This document shows positions 21,295-34,138 of a stretch of DNA of 64,000 nucleotides, piece after piece. Position 1 is the first letter of the stretch, and every line of letters begins with the position of its first letter. Under the pieces are notes generated by a model. That model saw nothing but the letters and a program-made list of their open reading frames with translations, did not search any database and had not been told where the DNA came from. The translations under genes and the position numbers were made by a program. The stretch spans positions 121,578,307-121,642,306 of the forward strand of contig CM035164.1 in the NCBI GenBank assembly GCA_020205615.1, written 5' to 3'. This DNA comes from Panax quinquefolius. Its lineage: Eukaryota; Streptophyta; Magnoliopsida; Apiales; Araliaceae.

Positions 21295-21689
21295 ATCTCC
21301 CTCCTTATGAAATTTCGTCCCCAAATTTACGTACACAAATATTTCAAAGAGTTGAGAATACCTTGCTTTCATTTCAGATTTCATCTTTCCGTCATCATGA
21401 TTTCTCCATCGCTTCATCTCCTGTATTTCGGATATCATTCTAGAATACAACTTCAAAACAAGGGTTAATTGAATAAATTAATATATCATATAATATCCCG
21501 ATATTATGATTGACCAACAAATAAGCTTAGGTAGGACACACTAGCGAAGGATTTATTCATCTCCTCCCCCAAAATAGTTCTAATCCCATTCGATCTCCGC
21601 CAGAGAACTACAACATATCCCTAAAACTCGATACTAATCACGCAATTCTATGGACACCAACTTGTGTCAAGACCTCACATTGATACCAA
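21295..21689 (-). mobile_element. E2 internal spacer 2 (no coding)
   Basis: This piece has a PPT (reverse ATCTCCCTCCTTA at 21295), the same 3' stub, deletion junction and leader as spacer 1, then a mutated PBS (about 21630) and the first part of the PBS module. It stops abruptly at TTGATACC and joins the interior of a type B LTR. No ORF of interest is present. Confidence 0.7.
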
Positions 21690-21929
21690 AGGGGAAAAAT
21701 AGCCCAAAAAGAATATTATGACTAAGATAATATACAACAAATTATCGTTAGTCTTCAACAGGAAAAATCGATGAATACAATAGACAACAAATTTTAAATC
21801 AATATTCGCAAATGAAATAATAATTCATGTAAGAGTTACGTAGAAATGAAATCTACTATAATCTATGAATTTAATGTCCATCATCAATATTTTATCCTCG
21901 TAACATCAATCAATATACATCCGAATCAA

Positions 21930-22140
21930 ATATTCATCTTTGCACTACGTGCCAAAGATATTCATCACCGGGTCATGTTCATTTAAACACTGCTCATCTT
22001 TGCACTACAGTGCCAAAGATATTAATCAATCCATCATGTTCATCTCAACACCTATTCATCTTTGCACTACAGTGCCAAAGATATTCTTCTTGAAAATCAT
22101 TCATCTTTGCACTACGTGCCAAAGATATCCAATAATATCA
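21930..22140 (-). repeat. Stem-loop units (E3 3' LTR)
   Basis: Four to five units with CACTACAGTGCCAAAGATATT and the ATCTTTG...CAAAGAT stem are set in unit lengths longer than in type C. Confidence 0.7.
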
Positions 22141-22374
22141 TCATTTAAGACCGAGGATGATGAAAAATATTTTTTTTTTTTAAAGAAACGAATCCAAAGA
22201 AACAAAATGACAAGGATTAAGGATTAAGGATTCAGTACTTGGTTTTATCCACGTCCAAAAATACCTCAAAAATAATCATAGTGGTGTAAAATTCAAGAAT
22301 GATCAAAACATGGATACAATCGAGTTAGTATCCGTAATAGATGTTTTGAACGAAAAGAAGAAATTTTATTTTTC

Positions 22375-22590
22375 TATTGAATAAGACCGTGATACGTGAA
22401 TAGTGTCAGATATCGTGAATAGTCTTAGATATCGTGAATAGTAACTCAGACACCAAAAGATAGAAATTCCATAAAAACATCTTCACGCTTCACGAATAGT
22501 ACTCGTGAATAAGAACTCGTGAATAAGAACTCGTTAATAAGAACTCGTGAATAAGAACTCATGAATAAGAACCCATGAATAGTAACCCCG
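22375..22590 (-). repeat. GTTACTATTCAYGA minisatellite (E3 3' LTR)
   Basis: Units such as GAATAAGAACTCGT are joined by ATATCGTGAATAGT variants. They lie between the donor-like site and the stem-loop units. Confidence 0.65.
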
Positions 22591-22856
22591 ACATGAAAAA
22601 GTTCCAAATTTGATAAAACTTCAGATCAACATTTCAAAGATAATGATATTGAAGAAATAATATCATTACGAAAAAAAATAATATCCCTTACCTCGAAAGA
22701 TCGAGATTTAAATTTGAAACACCTGGATATAAAGGCTATGACTTGACTTGCACCGTATAGCAATACTCAAAGTATACTCAAAATACTCACAAGAATACGC
22801 CGATAATATAGAGAGAAAACTTCGATTTAAAAGATTTTCAATTCTAACCCAAGCAC

Positions 22857-22865
22857 CCTATTTAT
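22857..22865 (-). promoter_or_regulatory. TATA box, E3 3' LTR
   Basis: The minus strand reads TATAAATAGGGTGCTTGG, the B-type promoter. GAGGTAAGGG follows near 22690. Confidence 0.6.
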
Positions 22866-24201
22866 AGAAAATGCTTGAACACCAAAGCAGAAAATTTAAT
22901 AAATTAATAATATAATTATATTATTTTCTACACATGTCTAGAATCTGATTTCAGCCATCAAACACATGCCACCTTCTAGAAAAAATAAGAAAAAACGTTT
23001 TTCTAATTTTAAATATTTTAAACTTCCAAAATCAATTATTTTGAGCTTGAACTTCAATAATTCATAGTAAATAGCCCTTTCATCAGAAAATTCGAATCAC
23101 GCGAGTTTTTATAGGAAATTCAATTCTCTACAACTTTGCGTAAGAAAGTTTTTCCAAATTCCAAACAAAAATCGAATCAAATCCACAAACGGAGCGATTT
23201 TACTGTATAATAATCAATTTCAAATAATAAATGGGGTCCACCGACATGTTTAACATGTTTTAAACATTTATTGCAACAAAAATACTCTTCCTCCTCGTAT
23301 ACTCATATATCCCACATTCGTTGTAAAAATATCACCGTTAATATATTATTAAAATAATATATTTAAATGAATTATTTTATCGTAAAAAGATAAAATATTA
23401 ATTTTCAACAATTGTCATTTTAAAATTTTTCCATCTATATCCACATAAAATCAATATTTTCCTCATCATATAAATCAATAATTAATTATTCACAAATAAT
23501 ATTACGTAATCACAATATCGACAACCAGTGCGCCTCCTGGAAAGAGGGGCTTTCCAATAAGAATTTCTTCATCAAAAGCGCAATTAGGTGACCAAACCTC
23601 TCCTTAGATGTAACTTTCTAGACATTGCCAATAATGTTATCTAATAATATTATTCAGATAATATGAATTATTGCTTCGATAATAAAAATACGTAGTAATG
23701 ACAATTATCAAACAACAAAGAATATAAAATATCAACGCAAAGAATTATTAACTCAATAAAATATTTGATAAGAATTATCGTAACCATTATTGAGTAAAGC
23801 CTTCTTCACGTAAGAATCAATAATTGGTGCAATACCGCAGTGCTACTTCTTGTTGAACGCCAGATTAGTGTGTTTTAACCACCGGTATTCCAACAATGAT
23901 AATTGAGAATAACTACGCCGTTATTTAAAAACAACTTATATTTGTCGCTTTCTTCATCCAATCGCTTCACATGGGGGCACACACGGTCACTACTGGTCGT
24001 CATTTAATATTCCCCGACGATCTTAATATTCCACGACCAAACGAATATTCCCCGACGATAATGAATATTTTATAACCACTTGCTTATTTTGAAATATTTG
24101 CATATTTAACCCTTAACTATCCACATTAATCAAATCAACCCTTACTATTTCAAAATAATAAATAAAGGAAATTCCTTTTATTTAAAAATTTGGGTCTTAC
24201 A

Positions 24202-24215
24202 ACCTCCCCTCCTTA
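24202..24215 (-). other. PPT of E3
   Basis: The minus strand reads TAAGGAGGGGAGGT directly upstream of the LTR start TGTAAGACCC. Confidence 0.85.
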
Positions 24216-24261
24216 TGAAATTTCGTCCCTCGAAATTAACGTCACGCACTGGTGTTTCAAA

Positions 24262-25770
24262 AAGGTGAGGATACCTCGCTTTCATTTCCGCTTTCCAATT
24301 CCTGTGTCATTTCCTCTATAAAGCATGATTCTTCCACAAAACTTTAACTTGTGGTATAACCTTTCATACGTAGGAAATGCTCCTTCCTATCCAAAATCTT
24401 GACAGTACCTCCTCATACGTTAAGTCTTCTGGCTATCTCGTCCTGCTTCTAACTCTATAACGTGGTTCGGGTCTTTCACATATTTACGAAGTACGGATAT
24501 GTGAAACACATTATGAACACGAGACATACTTTGAGGTAACGCAAGTCTATAGGCTACATTTCCTACTTTCGGTCAAGAATTTGAAATGGACCAATAAATC
24601 GTGGATCGAGCTTTCCTCTCTTCCCAAATCTTGTAACTCCCTTCCATGGAGAAACTCGCAACAATACATGATCCCCACATTAAATTCCACCTCCTTTCGA
24701 TGAAGATCCGCATAACTCTTTTGTCGATCTTGTGCCGCTTGTATACGTTGTCGAATCATTTGATCTTTTTGGTGAGTCATATCGCATTTAACTCCTAGTC
24801 CCAACAATGTTGCTTCACCCACCTCATCCCAACATATCGAGAACGACATTTTCGTCCATATAATGCTTCAATGGAACCATGCCTATATTTGTTTAATAAC
24901 TATTGTTGTATGAGAATTCCACCAATGGCAAGTACTTATCCCAACTTCCTTTGAAATCTAGGACACAAAGTTTTAATATATCTTCAAGAGTTTGAGTAGT
25001 CCTTTCGATTGTCTCATCTGCTTGGGGATGGTATGCCAACTAAATCGCAAATCCGCGCTCCATAGCTTTTTGCAAGCTAACCCAAAATCTTGAAGTGAAT
25101 CTTGGGTCACGATCCAAACTATGGATACAGCATGCCATGCAACTTCACAATCTCATTCACGTATATACTAAAGCAAACGCTCAAGGAATAAGTCTCCGTG
25201 ATCGGCAAAGAAATGAGCGACTTGGTTAATCTATCAACAATAACCCAAATAGCATTGATGCCTTGAGAAACCGTAGGAAGACCTCATAACGAAATCCATA
25301 GTAATGTGTTCCCACTTCCATTCCTGAATCTCAAGTGGTTGCAACGGACCCTTAGGTACAAGATGCTCCGCCTTTACATGTTGATAAGTTAAACATCTCG
25401 AGATAAACTACGCGATCTCTCTCCTCATATTGCTCCACCAAAATGTATGTTGAAGATCATAATACATTTTGGTACTCCCAGGATGGATTGCAAACAATGT
25501 GTTGTGTGCCTCCATCATGATTCTATGCTTCAAATCAAAATCATTAGGAATGCAAAGTCTGGAGTTGACTCGAAGTATTCCTTCTTCATCAATTCTCGCC
25601 CTAAATAGCTCCTTCTTGTACTTTCTTCTTCATACGCATCGATTCCGGCCTGGTGGCTTGAAAGCAACCTTAACTTTTTCTATTAAAGTTGGCTCTACGC
25701 GATACTTGACATCATCGCACTCGCTCCCGATATGATCTTCTACTCAACGCCGTCGGCTACCACGTTCGCT
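24262..25770 (-). pseudogene. E3 integrase and chromodomain-like tail (broken)
   Basis: The minus strand encodes a Gypsy integrase in several shifted frames. In order it has an HHCC-like zinc region (about 25390-25520, final C changed to Y in CLTYQH) and WKWEHITMDF at the core start. RDPRFTSRFW follows near 25110, then AYHPQADE around 25030, and MIRQRIQAAQDRQKSYADLH (about 24730). A tail like the chromodomain region of Tekay elements (VIPQVKVLW-like) ends near 24262. In an active element this enzyme inserts cDNA. Here there are multiple frameshifts and stops, so it is dead. It matches the plus-strand fragment at 49948-50509. Confidence 0.8.
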
Positions 25771-25985
25771 TTCCGGGATGGCACGATCGTAACATGTCTT
25801 TGAAATGAGTCTCCTCTTGAGCTCTTCAAGCTCTTCCCACATTCCTTGCTCCATTCGAATTTTGTATCTCTCACGAGTCACCGTTAATGGAATAGCGATT
25901 CGAGAATATCCTTCAACGAATCTCCGATAATAACCAACTAAGCCTAAAAGCTACGTATTTCGATTCTCGACTTAGGTTGCTCTCA
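25760..25985 (-). pseudogene. E3 RT end fused to RNase H end
   Basis: The minus strand has GLVGYYRRFVEGYSRIA, the end of the Gypsy RT region, then almost at once a HPGK...VVAD-like stretch that normally ends RNase H. The RNase H body (about 100 residues or more) is therefore deleted. Stops and frame changes are present. Confidence 0.65.
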
Positions 25986-26110
25986 ACCGTGACTCATATC
26001 CCAATCTTGGATAAGACGTCACAATGACACCTATCGCTTTACTATCGCATCTAATATGACGCCCCTACAGAGAGTTCCGCTTAGGTGAATTCCACAAAGG
26101 AAGTCACAAG
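25986..26110 (-). repeat. PBS-module copy inside E3 pol
   Basis: The sequence from GTGACTCATATCCC through GTCACAATGACACCTATC to AAGGCTCAGTACCAAATTC follows the 162-166 bp PBS-flanking module of E5 and E2. It sits exactly where the RT core is missing. Confidence 0.55.
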
Positions 26111-26300
26111 ATAAAGGCTCAGTACCAAATTCTATAGTTGAATTTTTAACTCCCGAAGTTCAATAGAGCCATTCGATATGAGTTTTTAGAAATGAGTTTT
26201 GTACGGGTTCAAAGTCGATACAAAATTTAATATCGCTTTGGGAGTAAGCTAAGAAATTCTTCAGAAATACGTCGGGGAAAAATCAATAACAACAGAATAT
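26111..26300 (-). pseudogene. E3 RT N-terminal remnant
   Basis: Minus-strand frames give LLPKRY...TRTKLISKNSYRMALL, which matches the conserved start of Gypsy RT (PP-R-I-F, PISK-PYRMAP). The palm with the catalytic aspartates is absent; the PBS-module copy follows instead. It is non-functional. Confidence 0.65.
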
Positions 26301-26765
26301 TATTCAAATCGACGTGTCTTTATTCAAATCCATAACATGGACTAAGAAAACTTGACATCCGTAATAAACGAATGACTTAATGGCTTGATATGAAAATATT
26401 TGACTACAATGGTTTGATTGCTTGAATTGAATAACAAAGTTGCTTAGGAATATGAAAACTAACAACCTTACAAAAGCAATCAATTTGGCACGATGAGTAG
26501 TTAACCTTAAAATCACATCAAAAGCAAATATCTCTATAGAAATAAGGTTAACAGTAAATGTGATAGTGCCAACTTGAATCAAGCAAGATTTTTAAACAAC
26601 GGATGTAATGAAAGTTTCTCCTAATGGAGTCTCCATAGATAGGTCAAAGTTTAATTTCTCCGTAGTCAAGTTCAAACGTTGAGCCATAAGTAAGAGAGAT
26701 AAAAGAATGGGTAGAACCAATATCTAGTAAGGTATATACTTCGCAAGAATTTATAATTAACTAAC
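26301..26765 (-). pseudogene. E3 protease (broken)
   Basis: The minus strand encodes a retropepsin-like segment with LLDIGSTHSFIS near 26730, where the active site normally reads D-(S/T)-G. FDVIL and LTTHRAK follow near 26520, equal to the FDVILGMDWL landmark with a short deletion. Frameshifts separate the two parts. The protease would process Gag-Pol in an intact element. Confidence 0.7.
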
Positions 26766-26849
26766 CCGTATAACTTCGTTCGGGTTCCTCGCATTTTGAC
26801 CGGCCACGACAAACGCCTTCCGTGAACCGCTTGACTTTCGACTTTTTCG

Positions 26850-27972
26850 GGACATCCTTTTGAGTCACCATTCCTCACCGGATCGGGTTTTGATATCGTA
26901 TAATCTCGAGCGATATGTCCTTCTTTTCCACAATTATAGCATACCTTAAATGTTGTGGATGCGGTTTGACCGATATGTCCCTCTTCCCGCATTTATAACA
27001 TATGACCGGGTGGTCGTTCTCTCCTTAGAACCGCCATTCTTCACGCAGACCGACGCCTTCATACGGGTCGTTGTTGAATCTCCTCTTTTAAAATCTCCTC
27101 CCACTCGCTTCTTCTATTTTCATGACCACGATTACCACCGAGTGGTTACCGCTTTGTCTATATTCTTCTTTCTCCGCCGGTTATCGTTATTCGATGATCG
27201 CTATCTTCTTGAGATGATCCTCGTTATGGTCCCTCGGTTGAACGTACTCGTTATCTCGCTTCTAACAACCGAGCCCTCATTGACAACATCCTAATAGAGA
27301 TAAAATTTATGAGAAATGAGATCTTGACGTATGTCGGGTTTCAAACCTCTCGAAACATCCGCGTCATAATGCTCCTCATTCTCCACCAAATGAGGTGCAA
27401 ACTCGATAACTCCGCGAACTTCGCCGCATCTTTGGGACACCGCCATGTTATTCTAGTCTAATAAACTCCACTTCCTTCATACGACGAATACTTTCGGAAA
27501 GTACTTGTCATTGAACTGCTTCTCAAACATCTCCCACGACATACGCCGAGTGCAAATGGATGGGTACGCTTACGATTCCCACCAAGAATCAGCCGCCACG
27601 GAACATAAAGGTGGCGAATGGAACTTCTCTGTTCTCCGTGCATCCCAAGACATCGAATATCTTGGTAATTTGTTTGACCCACGCCTCGCTTTAATCGGAT
27701 CCGGCTTTCCCCGCACTCGTGGTCCCAACTCTTTGAACTGCTTGGTGTGACCACCCGTGAATTGCTATCATTTCCTCCTCAGATTTTGAACACGAGTCTC
27801 CTCGTCGATTTTGCATGAATCGCAAAAACTTCTAAACATCCCCTCATTCCTCATCTCGCGGTGGTGTTGTTCACAGGAGGAACATTGCCACTGCTGCACG
27901 CGCTCTCCTCGTTGGTAAAGACAGCATCTCCACGGCCTCATTTACTCCATCATTAATATTCTCAATCGACAT
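26850..27972 (-). pseudogene. E3 gag (broken)
   Basis: The start MSIENIND lies at 27972, and the core includes GRGFKP-like and RDNEYVQP landmarks in changing frames. Two zinc knuckles lie at the end (about 26900-27000). The second reads CYNCGKEGHIARDY, with the last cysteine of CX2CX4HX4C replaced by tyrosine; the first is disrupted by a one-base deletion. The capsid core aligns with the plus-strand copy in E8 (63262-64000). Several stops and frameshifts make it non-coding. The role, particle assembly and RNA binding, is known for the family. Confidence 0.75.
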
Positions 27973-28159
27973 TCTCAAATCTTTGTCATAAAATAAGGGT
28001 TAATTAAGGAAATCAATATATCACATAATATCCCTATATAATCGACCAACTAACAAATAAGCTTAGGTAGGACACACTAACAAGGATTTACTCGCCTCTC
28101 CTTCCTAGTTCTATTCCCCGATCTCCGCCAGAGATCATATCCCTAAGCTCGATACCAAC
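27973..28159 (-). other. E3 leader and PBS
   Basis: On the minus strand the PBS GGTATCGAGCTTAGGG (about 28143-28158) follows the 5' LTR directly. The leader to the gag ATG is about 170 bases. Unlike E2 and E5, this element has only one PBS and no duplication module here. Confidence 0.75.
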
Positions 28160-28704
28160 CGTGACGCCCCCAAAATAGGTCCATTCCATCCAACCCATTC
28201 TCGAGTCGCCAAATACATGGTACGTAAATAACTACAACTTTATTATTACAACATATAAACTTTGAGTTTAAATACGATATTGCCATCTGCACAATATCCA
28301 CACGCAAATAAATCCCCATCATAATTATTGATTCATTATTTTACAAAAAATGGTGAGGACTACTAAACAACTCTCTCTAGAACCTTCATTCCATACCCGA
28401 CTAGTACTCGCTACATTCTCGCCTCCCGAGAAGAAAAATGGAACAACAAGGAAAAGGGTGAGCTCAACTAGCCCAAGAAAAGAATATTATGACTAAGATA
28501 ATATACAACAAATTATCGTTAGTCTTCAACAGGAAAAATCGATAGAATACAATAGACAACAAATTTTAAATCAATATTCGCAGTGAAATAATAATTCATA
28601 GAAGAGTTACGTAGAGAATGAAATCTACTATAATCTATGAATTTAATACCCATCATCAATATTTTATCCTCGTAACATCAATCAATATACATCCGAATCA
28701 AATA

Positions 28705-28910
28705 TTCATCTTTGCACTACTGTGCCAAAGATATTCATCACCGTCATGTTCATTTAAACACTGTTCATCTTTGCACTACAGTGCCAAAGATATTAATCAA
28801 TCGGTCATGTATTCATCTCTAACACCTGCTCATCTTTGCACTACGGCCAAAGATATTCTTCAAATCATTCATCTTTGCACTACAGTGCCAAAGATATCCA
28901 ATAATATCAT
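28705..28910 (-). repeat. Stem-loop units (E3 5' LTR)
   Basis: Four to five units carry CACTACTGTGCCAAAGATATTC-type loops with the ATCTTTG/CAAAGAT stem conserved. Confidence 0.7.
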
Positions 28911-29149
28911 CATTTAAGACCGAGGATGATGAAAATATTTTTTTTTAAAGAAACGAATCCAAAGGAAACAAAATGACAAGGATTAAGGATTAAGGATTCG
29001 TACTTGGTTTTATCCACGCCCAAAATACCTCAAAATAATCATAGTGGTGTAAAATTCAAGAATGATCAAAACATGGATACAATCGAGTTAGTATCCGTAT
29101 AGATGTTTTGACGAAAAAGAAGAAATTTTATTTTTCTATTGAATAAGAC

Positions 29150-29355
29150 CAGATATCGTGAATAGTGGTCAGATATCGTGAATAAAGTTAGTATCGTGAA
29201 TAGTAACTCCGACACCAAAAGATAGAAATTCCACAAAAACATCTTCACGCTTACATGAATAGTACTCGTGAATAAGAACTCGTGAATAAGAACTCATGAA
29301 TAAGAACTCGTGAATAGTAACTCATGAATAAGTAACCCATAAATAGTAACCCCAG
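29150..29355 (-). repeat. GTTACTATTCAYGA minisatellite (E3 5' LTR)
   Basis: About ten units occur between the stem-loop units and the donor-like site. Confidence 0.65.
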
Positions 29356-29627
29356 ACATGAAAAAGTTCCAAATTTGATAAAAACTTCAGATCAACATTT
29401 CAAAGATAATGATATTGAAGAAATAATATCATTACTGAAAAAAAATAATATCCCTTACCTCGAAAGATCAAGATTTCTAAATTAAAACACCTGATATAGG
29501 CTATGACTTGGACTTGCACCGTATAGCAATACTCAAAGTATACTCAAAATACTCACAAGAATACGCTCGATAATATAGAGAGAAAAAACTTGATTTACGG
29601 TGTGATTTTCAATTCTAACCCAAGCAC

Positions 29628-29636
29628 CTATTTATA
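29628..29636 (-). promoter_or_regulatory. TATA box, E3 5' LTR
   Basis: The minus strand reads TATAAATAGGTGCTTGGG. GAGGTAAGGG lies about 170 bases downstream. Confidence 0.65.
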
Positions 29637-30985
29637 GAAAAATGCTTAGAACACCAAAGCGAAAAATTTAATAAATTAATAATATAATTATATTATTTTC
29701 TACACATGTCTAGAATCTGATTTCAGCCATCAAACACATGCCACCTTCTAGAAAAAAATAAGAAAAACGTTTTTCTAATTTTAAATATTTTAAACTTCCA
29801 AAAATCAATTATTTGAAGCTTTGGAACTTCAATAATTCATAATAAATAGCCCTTTCATCAGAAAATTCAAATCTCGCGAGTTTTTATAGAAAATTCAATT
29901 CTCTACAACTTTGCAGAAGAAAGTTTTTGCAAATTCCAAACAGAAATCGACCAAAATCAACAAACGGGCGATTTTACAAAGCTATAATCAAATTTCAAAT
30001 CGATAAATGGGGTCCAATTTACATGTTTAACATGTTTTAAACATTTATTGCAACAAAAATACTCTTCCTCCTCGTATACTCATATATCCCACATTCGTTG
30101 TAAAAATATCACCGTTAATATATTATTAAAATAATATATTTAAATGAATTATTTTATCAGAAAAAGATAAAATATTAATTTTCAACAATTGTCATTTTAA
30201 AAATTTTCTCTATCTATATCCACATAAAATCAATATTTTTCTCATCATATAAATCAATAATTAATTATTCACAAATAATATTACAGAATCACAATATTGA
30301 TAACTAGGCGCTTCCTCAGGAAAGAGGGGCTTTCCAATAAGAATTTCTTCTTACTGGCGCGCAATTAGGTGACCAAACCTCTCCTTAGACAGAACTTTCT
30401 AGACATTGCCAATAATGTTATCTAATAATATTATTCAGATAATATGAATTATTGCTTCGATAATAAAAATACTGTGTAATGACAATTATTGAAACAACAG
30501 CAATATAAAATATCAACGCAGCAATTATTAACTCAATAAAATACTGAACAGTAATTACTGTAACCATTATTGAGTAGTGCCTTCTTACGTAAGAATCAAT
30601 AATTGGTGCAATACCGTGTAGCTTCTTGTTCAACAACGCGTATTAGTGTGTTTTAACCACCGGTATTCCAACAAGATAATCAGTAATAACTACTGTGTTA
30701 TTTAAAAACAACTTATATTTGTCGCTTTCTTCATCCAATCGCTTTTACATTATGGGGCCCACACATGGTCGCTACTGGTCGCATTTAATATTCCCCGACG
30801 ATACGAATATTCCACGACCAAACCGATATTCCCCAAGCGATAATGAATATTTTATAACCACTTGCTTATTTTGAAATATTTGCATATTTAACCCTTAACT
30901 ATCCACATTAATCAAATCAACCCTTACTATTTCAAATTAATAAATAAAGGAAATTCCTTTTATTTAAAAATTTTGGGGTCTTACA

Positions 30986-31208
30986 TCTCCCCTCGTTTAA
31001 TCCCGATCTCCGCCAGAGATCATATCCCTAAGCTCGATACCAATCGTAACTCGACACCAACTTGTGTCAAGACTCACATCGATACTTATCGGTTTGCCAC
31101 CCATGAATCAGCGGCCCCCTACTGAGAGTCCGCTTCAAAGGCATCCCCCATCAACAGAAGTCACCAAATGGTAGGCTCGGGGCTCTTTACTTATAGCTCG
31201 ATATTAAC
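30986..31208 (-). mobile_element. E2 internal spacer 3
   Basis: This is C-type leader sequence (TCTCCCCTCGTTTAATCCCG onward) with PBS copies at 31032-31042 and 31196-31206 flanking the 164-bp module. The copy next to the right LTR is mutated (GATATTA). It overlaps in content with spacer 2, so E3 is not in a simple target duplication. Confidence 0.7.
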
Positions 31209-32456
31209 CGTGACGACCCCCCAAAATAGGTCCATTCCATCCAACCCATTCGAGTCGCCAAATATATGGTACGAAAAAAATAACTACAACTTTATTACAA
31301 CAATTGTCGTGGCAAAATACAACAACACATATGCCGTGAGTTTGGATACAAATATATACCAACTCAGTGTACGTCACAATGACACCTTACATAAAGGTAT
31401 AGTCAAAAACTGCTTTTAGAAATTAGAATCTTTGGGAAGTGCTCAAGAAACCCTTCGTATGGGAGGCCATGCTTTTAGGTTATGGTAGATATCATATAGC
31501 CACGTAATTATCCTTGGTTGATCTAATAGACCCCAAAGAAAAACAAGAAGATTACTATCATATTCTTCCCAATGGCGAGTCTTCTCTTGACATATCATTA
31601 TCTCCACCTGCCTCTAATTTGGTATTATACTCCAAACAAACACCAAGATTATATAGGTAAAGCTTGTAAATATACTCAAAGAAGTGGATGAGCACAACCA
31701 TGTCTTATGATAACACGAAGTTTGTATGTCATTAAACATCTTGTATGATAGTGACAAAACACCTTCCAAAGTTGGGTTCGCCTCACCCTATTTAATTCAC
31801 CAAAATAAATATTAAATGATGTATAAAATACTGACACACTAAAGCCCTCAATAAAATTATTTTCATACTCTTTGTGGAGAACCTCAACAACTATAGACCA
31901 CCGTTCTATTCCCTTATTATCCCCGCTCAACCCAGCTACACTTTTATTACCTGAAAGGAATTGTGAAACAAAAGGGTGAGCACAACTAGCCCAGTAAGAA
32001 ATATTATGACTAAAGATAAATAAATTATCAATAGTCTTCATCAAGAATGAATCGTAGATTTAGAACATATGGTAGATGATAAAACTTTTCAGCCCATAGT
32101 TGCGGTAGGAACGAAGCGATCCATTAAAAGAGTCAAATAGACTATAAAGTCTATTATCTTCTCTACGTTAAAAGTCCACCAACAATATTTTATCCTCAGA
32201 ACATCAATCAACAGCCCTTTCCACAATCATATGAATAACTCATAATCATAATTGTGATTCTAAATTCTCTTCTCATCCGGAACGAAGATAATTTTCATCA
32301 CCGTTTCTTTACCAAAACATCAAATATCATGGTTATACCAAATCACAGCTTCATGTTCATAATCATACTAATAAATTCATCTTTGCACCATGGGCCAAAG
32401 ATATTCATCAACAGCTTCATCTTTACACTACGGTAAAAGATATTCAACAACAGTCA
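31209..32456 (-). mobile_element. E2 right (5') LTR, type C (first part)
   Basis: This LTR starts CGTGACGACCCCCC and holds the U5 coding-like block (31375-32044, including an open frame of 122 codons on the minus strand). It enters the stem-loop array before being interrupted by solo LTR S3. It resumes at 34872. Confidence 0.87.
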
Positions 32457-33439
32457 TGAGACGCCCCCAAAATTAAGTATACGTCCACCCATCTTGGGTC
32501 GCCACTTACATGGTACATAAATTCAAATACAACTTACTAATATAACTGTAGGTATGCAATACGACATAAACCGTGAGTTTGAATACAAATTTTGTCTACT
32601 AGATATTATACAAACTCAAAAGGAGTCCTCATTACAAACTATTATCACACTATTTCACGTAATAGTGAGGACTACTAATGCTATCCTCCTGGACCATTAC
32701 TTCGTTCCCAGACTGCGTCCCGGCTATGTTCTCATTTCAAGAGAAGAAACGATGAAAGAAAGGGTGAGCTCAACTAGCCCAAGAAGAAATATTATGACTA
32801 AGATAATGCGTAATAAATTATCATTAGCCTTCAACAAAGTGTTAAACTAATAAAATACAATAGACAACCAGGTTTAATCATGCGGTATGAATAAGAACCC
32901 ATTAAAAGAGTCAAGTAGAGAATAAATCTACTATCTTTTAGGTTTTAAAAGTTTTTCATCGGTTTTATCATTTGAGACTCAACAATAAATAAACCACCAC
33001 ATCTAATCATCCTTGTACCACGGTCAAGGATTTTCATCAAATTATCAATGGTCATGACTATACCGAATCACCCCCGGTCATAATCATACCAAAAACTATC
33101 CATCAACGCATTACAAAGCATCGAGGACTTTTGTCACATCATTTATATCAAGTCATGATTATACCGAATGATCCTCGGTCATAATCATACTAAGTTCATC
33201 TATGCATGCGTAAGCCAAAAGATAACATAATATAACATGAGGATGATGACAATGACATAATAATTCAATAAAACAAGTTCAAGAATTATTTAATCCATGA
33301 ATTATTAACGTCCAAATTATCAACACGATCGCTTCAGTAGAGTAAAATTCAAGAATGATCGGAAGAATATTTCCATGAAAAGATCTTTGGATGAAACGCA
33401 AATATCAAGGATATTCTACTAATTTCATGGAGTATAGAA

Positions 33440-33980
33440 GTCAAAGTTTTAACCAACCGGGTATAATAAAGAATGGAATAACAAAAGAAATCACCATGCA
33501 TGCGGTACTTGATGTACAAAAGTTATTCAACGTAATAATAATAATCGGAACCGTGTCGTGAAATTCACACAATCGCGAGGATGTTCCAACCGTAATAATA
33601 AAGATGGAACCGGATCCGGTGTAAAACACACGAGATAGGATATTCCAACGAGAATGATAAAGATTTTAACCAGTCCGGTGTAAAACACACGCATGTGATG
33701 TTCCAACGAGAATAATAAAGATTTTAACCGTGTCCTGTAAAAACACATGCATGTGATGTTCCAAATGAATAATAGAAGAATGTCACCAAGTATAGGGTAA
33801 ACAAGTAGTATACAAAAGTTATTCCAATGAATAATAAGCAATGGAATAACATAAGGATTTCACCAAGTATAGGGTATGCCAGCGTATACATGTGTTATGT
33901 ATAGGGTATGCCACTTTTACAAAGTTATTCCAACGTAATAATAATAGTGAATGGAATAATGAAGTTCTCTTTCAAGAAGA
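33440..33980 (-). repeat. TTATTCC hairpin array (S3)
   Basis: Four or more units are of the GTTATTCCAACG...GGAATAAC form, with spacers CACCAAGTATAGGGTAWRCC and GTGTAAAACACACG. Confidence 0.7.
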
Positions 33981-34138
33981 AAGAATAACACCCACTACAG
34001 TAAAAAGAACCTAATATAGAAGTAGTGAAGTAGCGAATATCTTCTTCTTTCTATAATTTTATCTCTATAGCTTCTCTCTATAATTTCTCTCTACAGAGTT
34101 TCAATGAATTCGTAAGAAAATAATGAAGGAATGAGCTT

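Larger units (their letters stand above)
21690..24201 (-). mobile_element. E3 3' LTR, type B (truncated)
   Basis: This minus-strand type B LTR lacks its last ~290 bases (the GGGGGCGTCACA side), compared with its partner at 28160-30985. It contains four to five stem-loop units (21930-22140), a minisatellite (22375-22590), a donor-like site (near 22690), a TATA box (22857) and the U3. It ends ...TTTGGGTCTTACA just before the PPT. Confidence 0.85.
28160..30985 (-). mobile_element. E3 5' LTR, type B (complete)
   Basis: This complete B LTR (2826 bases) runs from CGTGACGCCCCC to TTTTGGGGTCTTACA. It contains stem-loop units (28705-28910), a minisatellite (29150-29355), a donor-like site (near 29460), TATA (29628), a U3 with CAATTATTG (30483) and the GAATATTCC palindromes near 30810. 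It is followed by C-type internal sequence rather than a clean target duplication. Confidence 0.9.
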
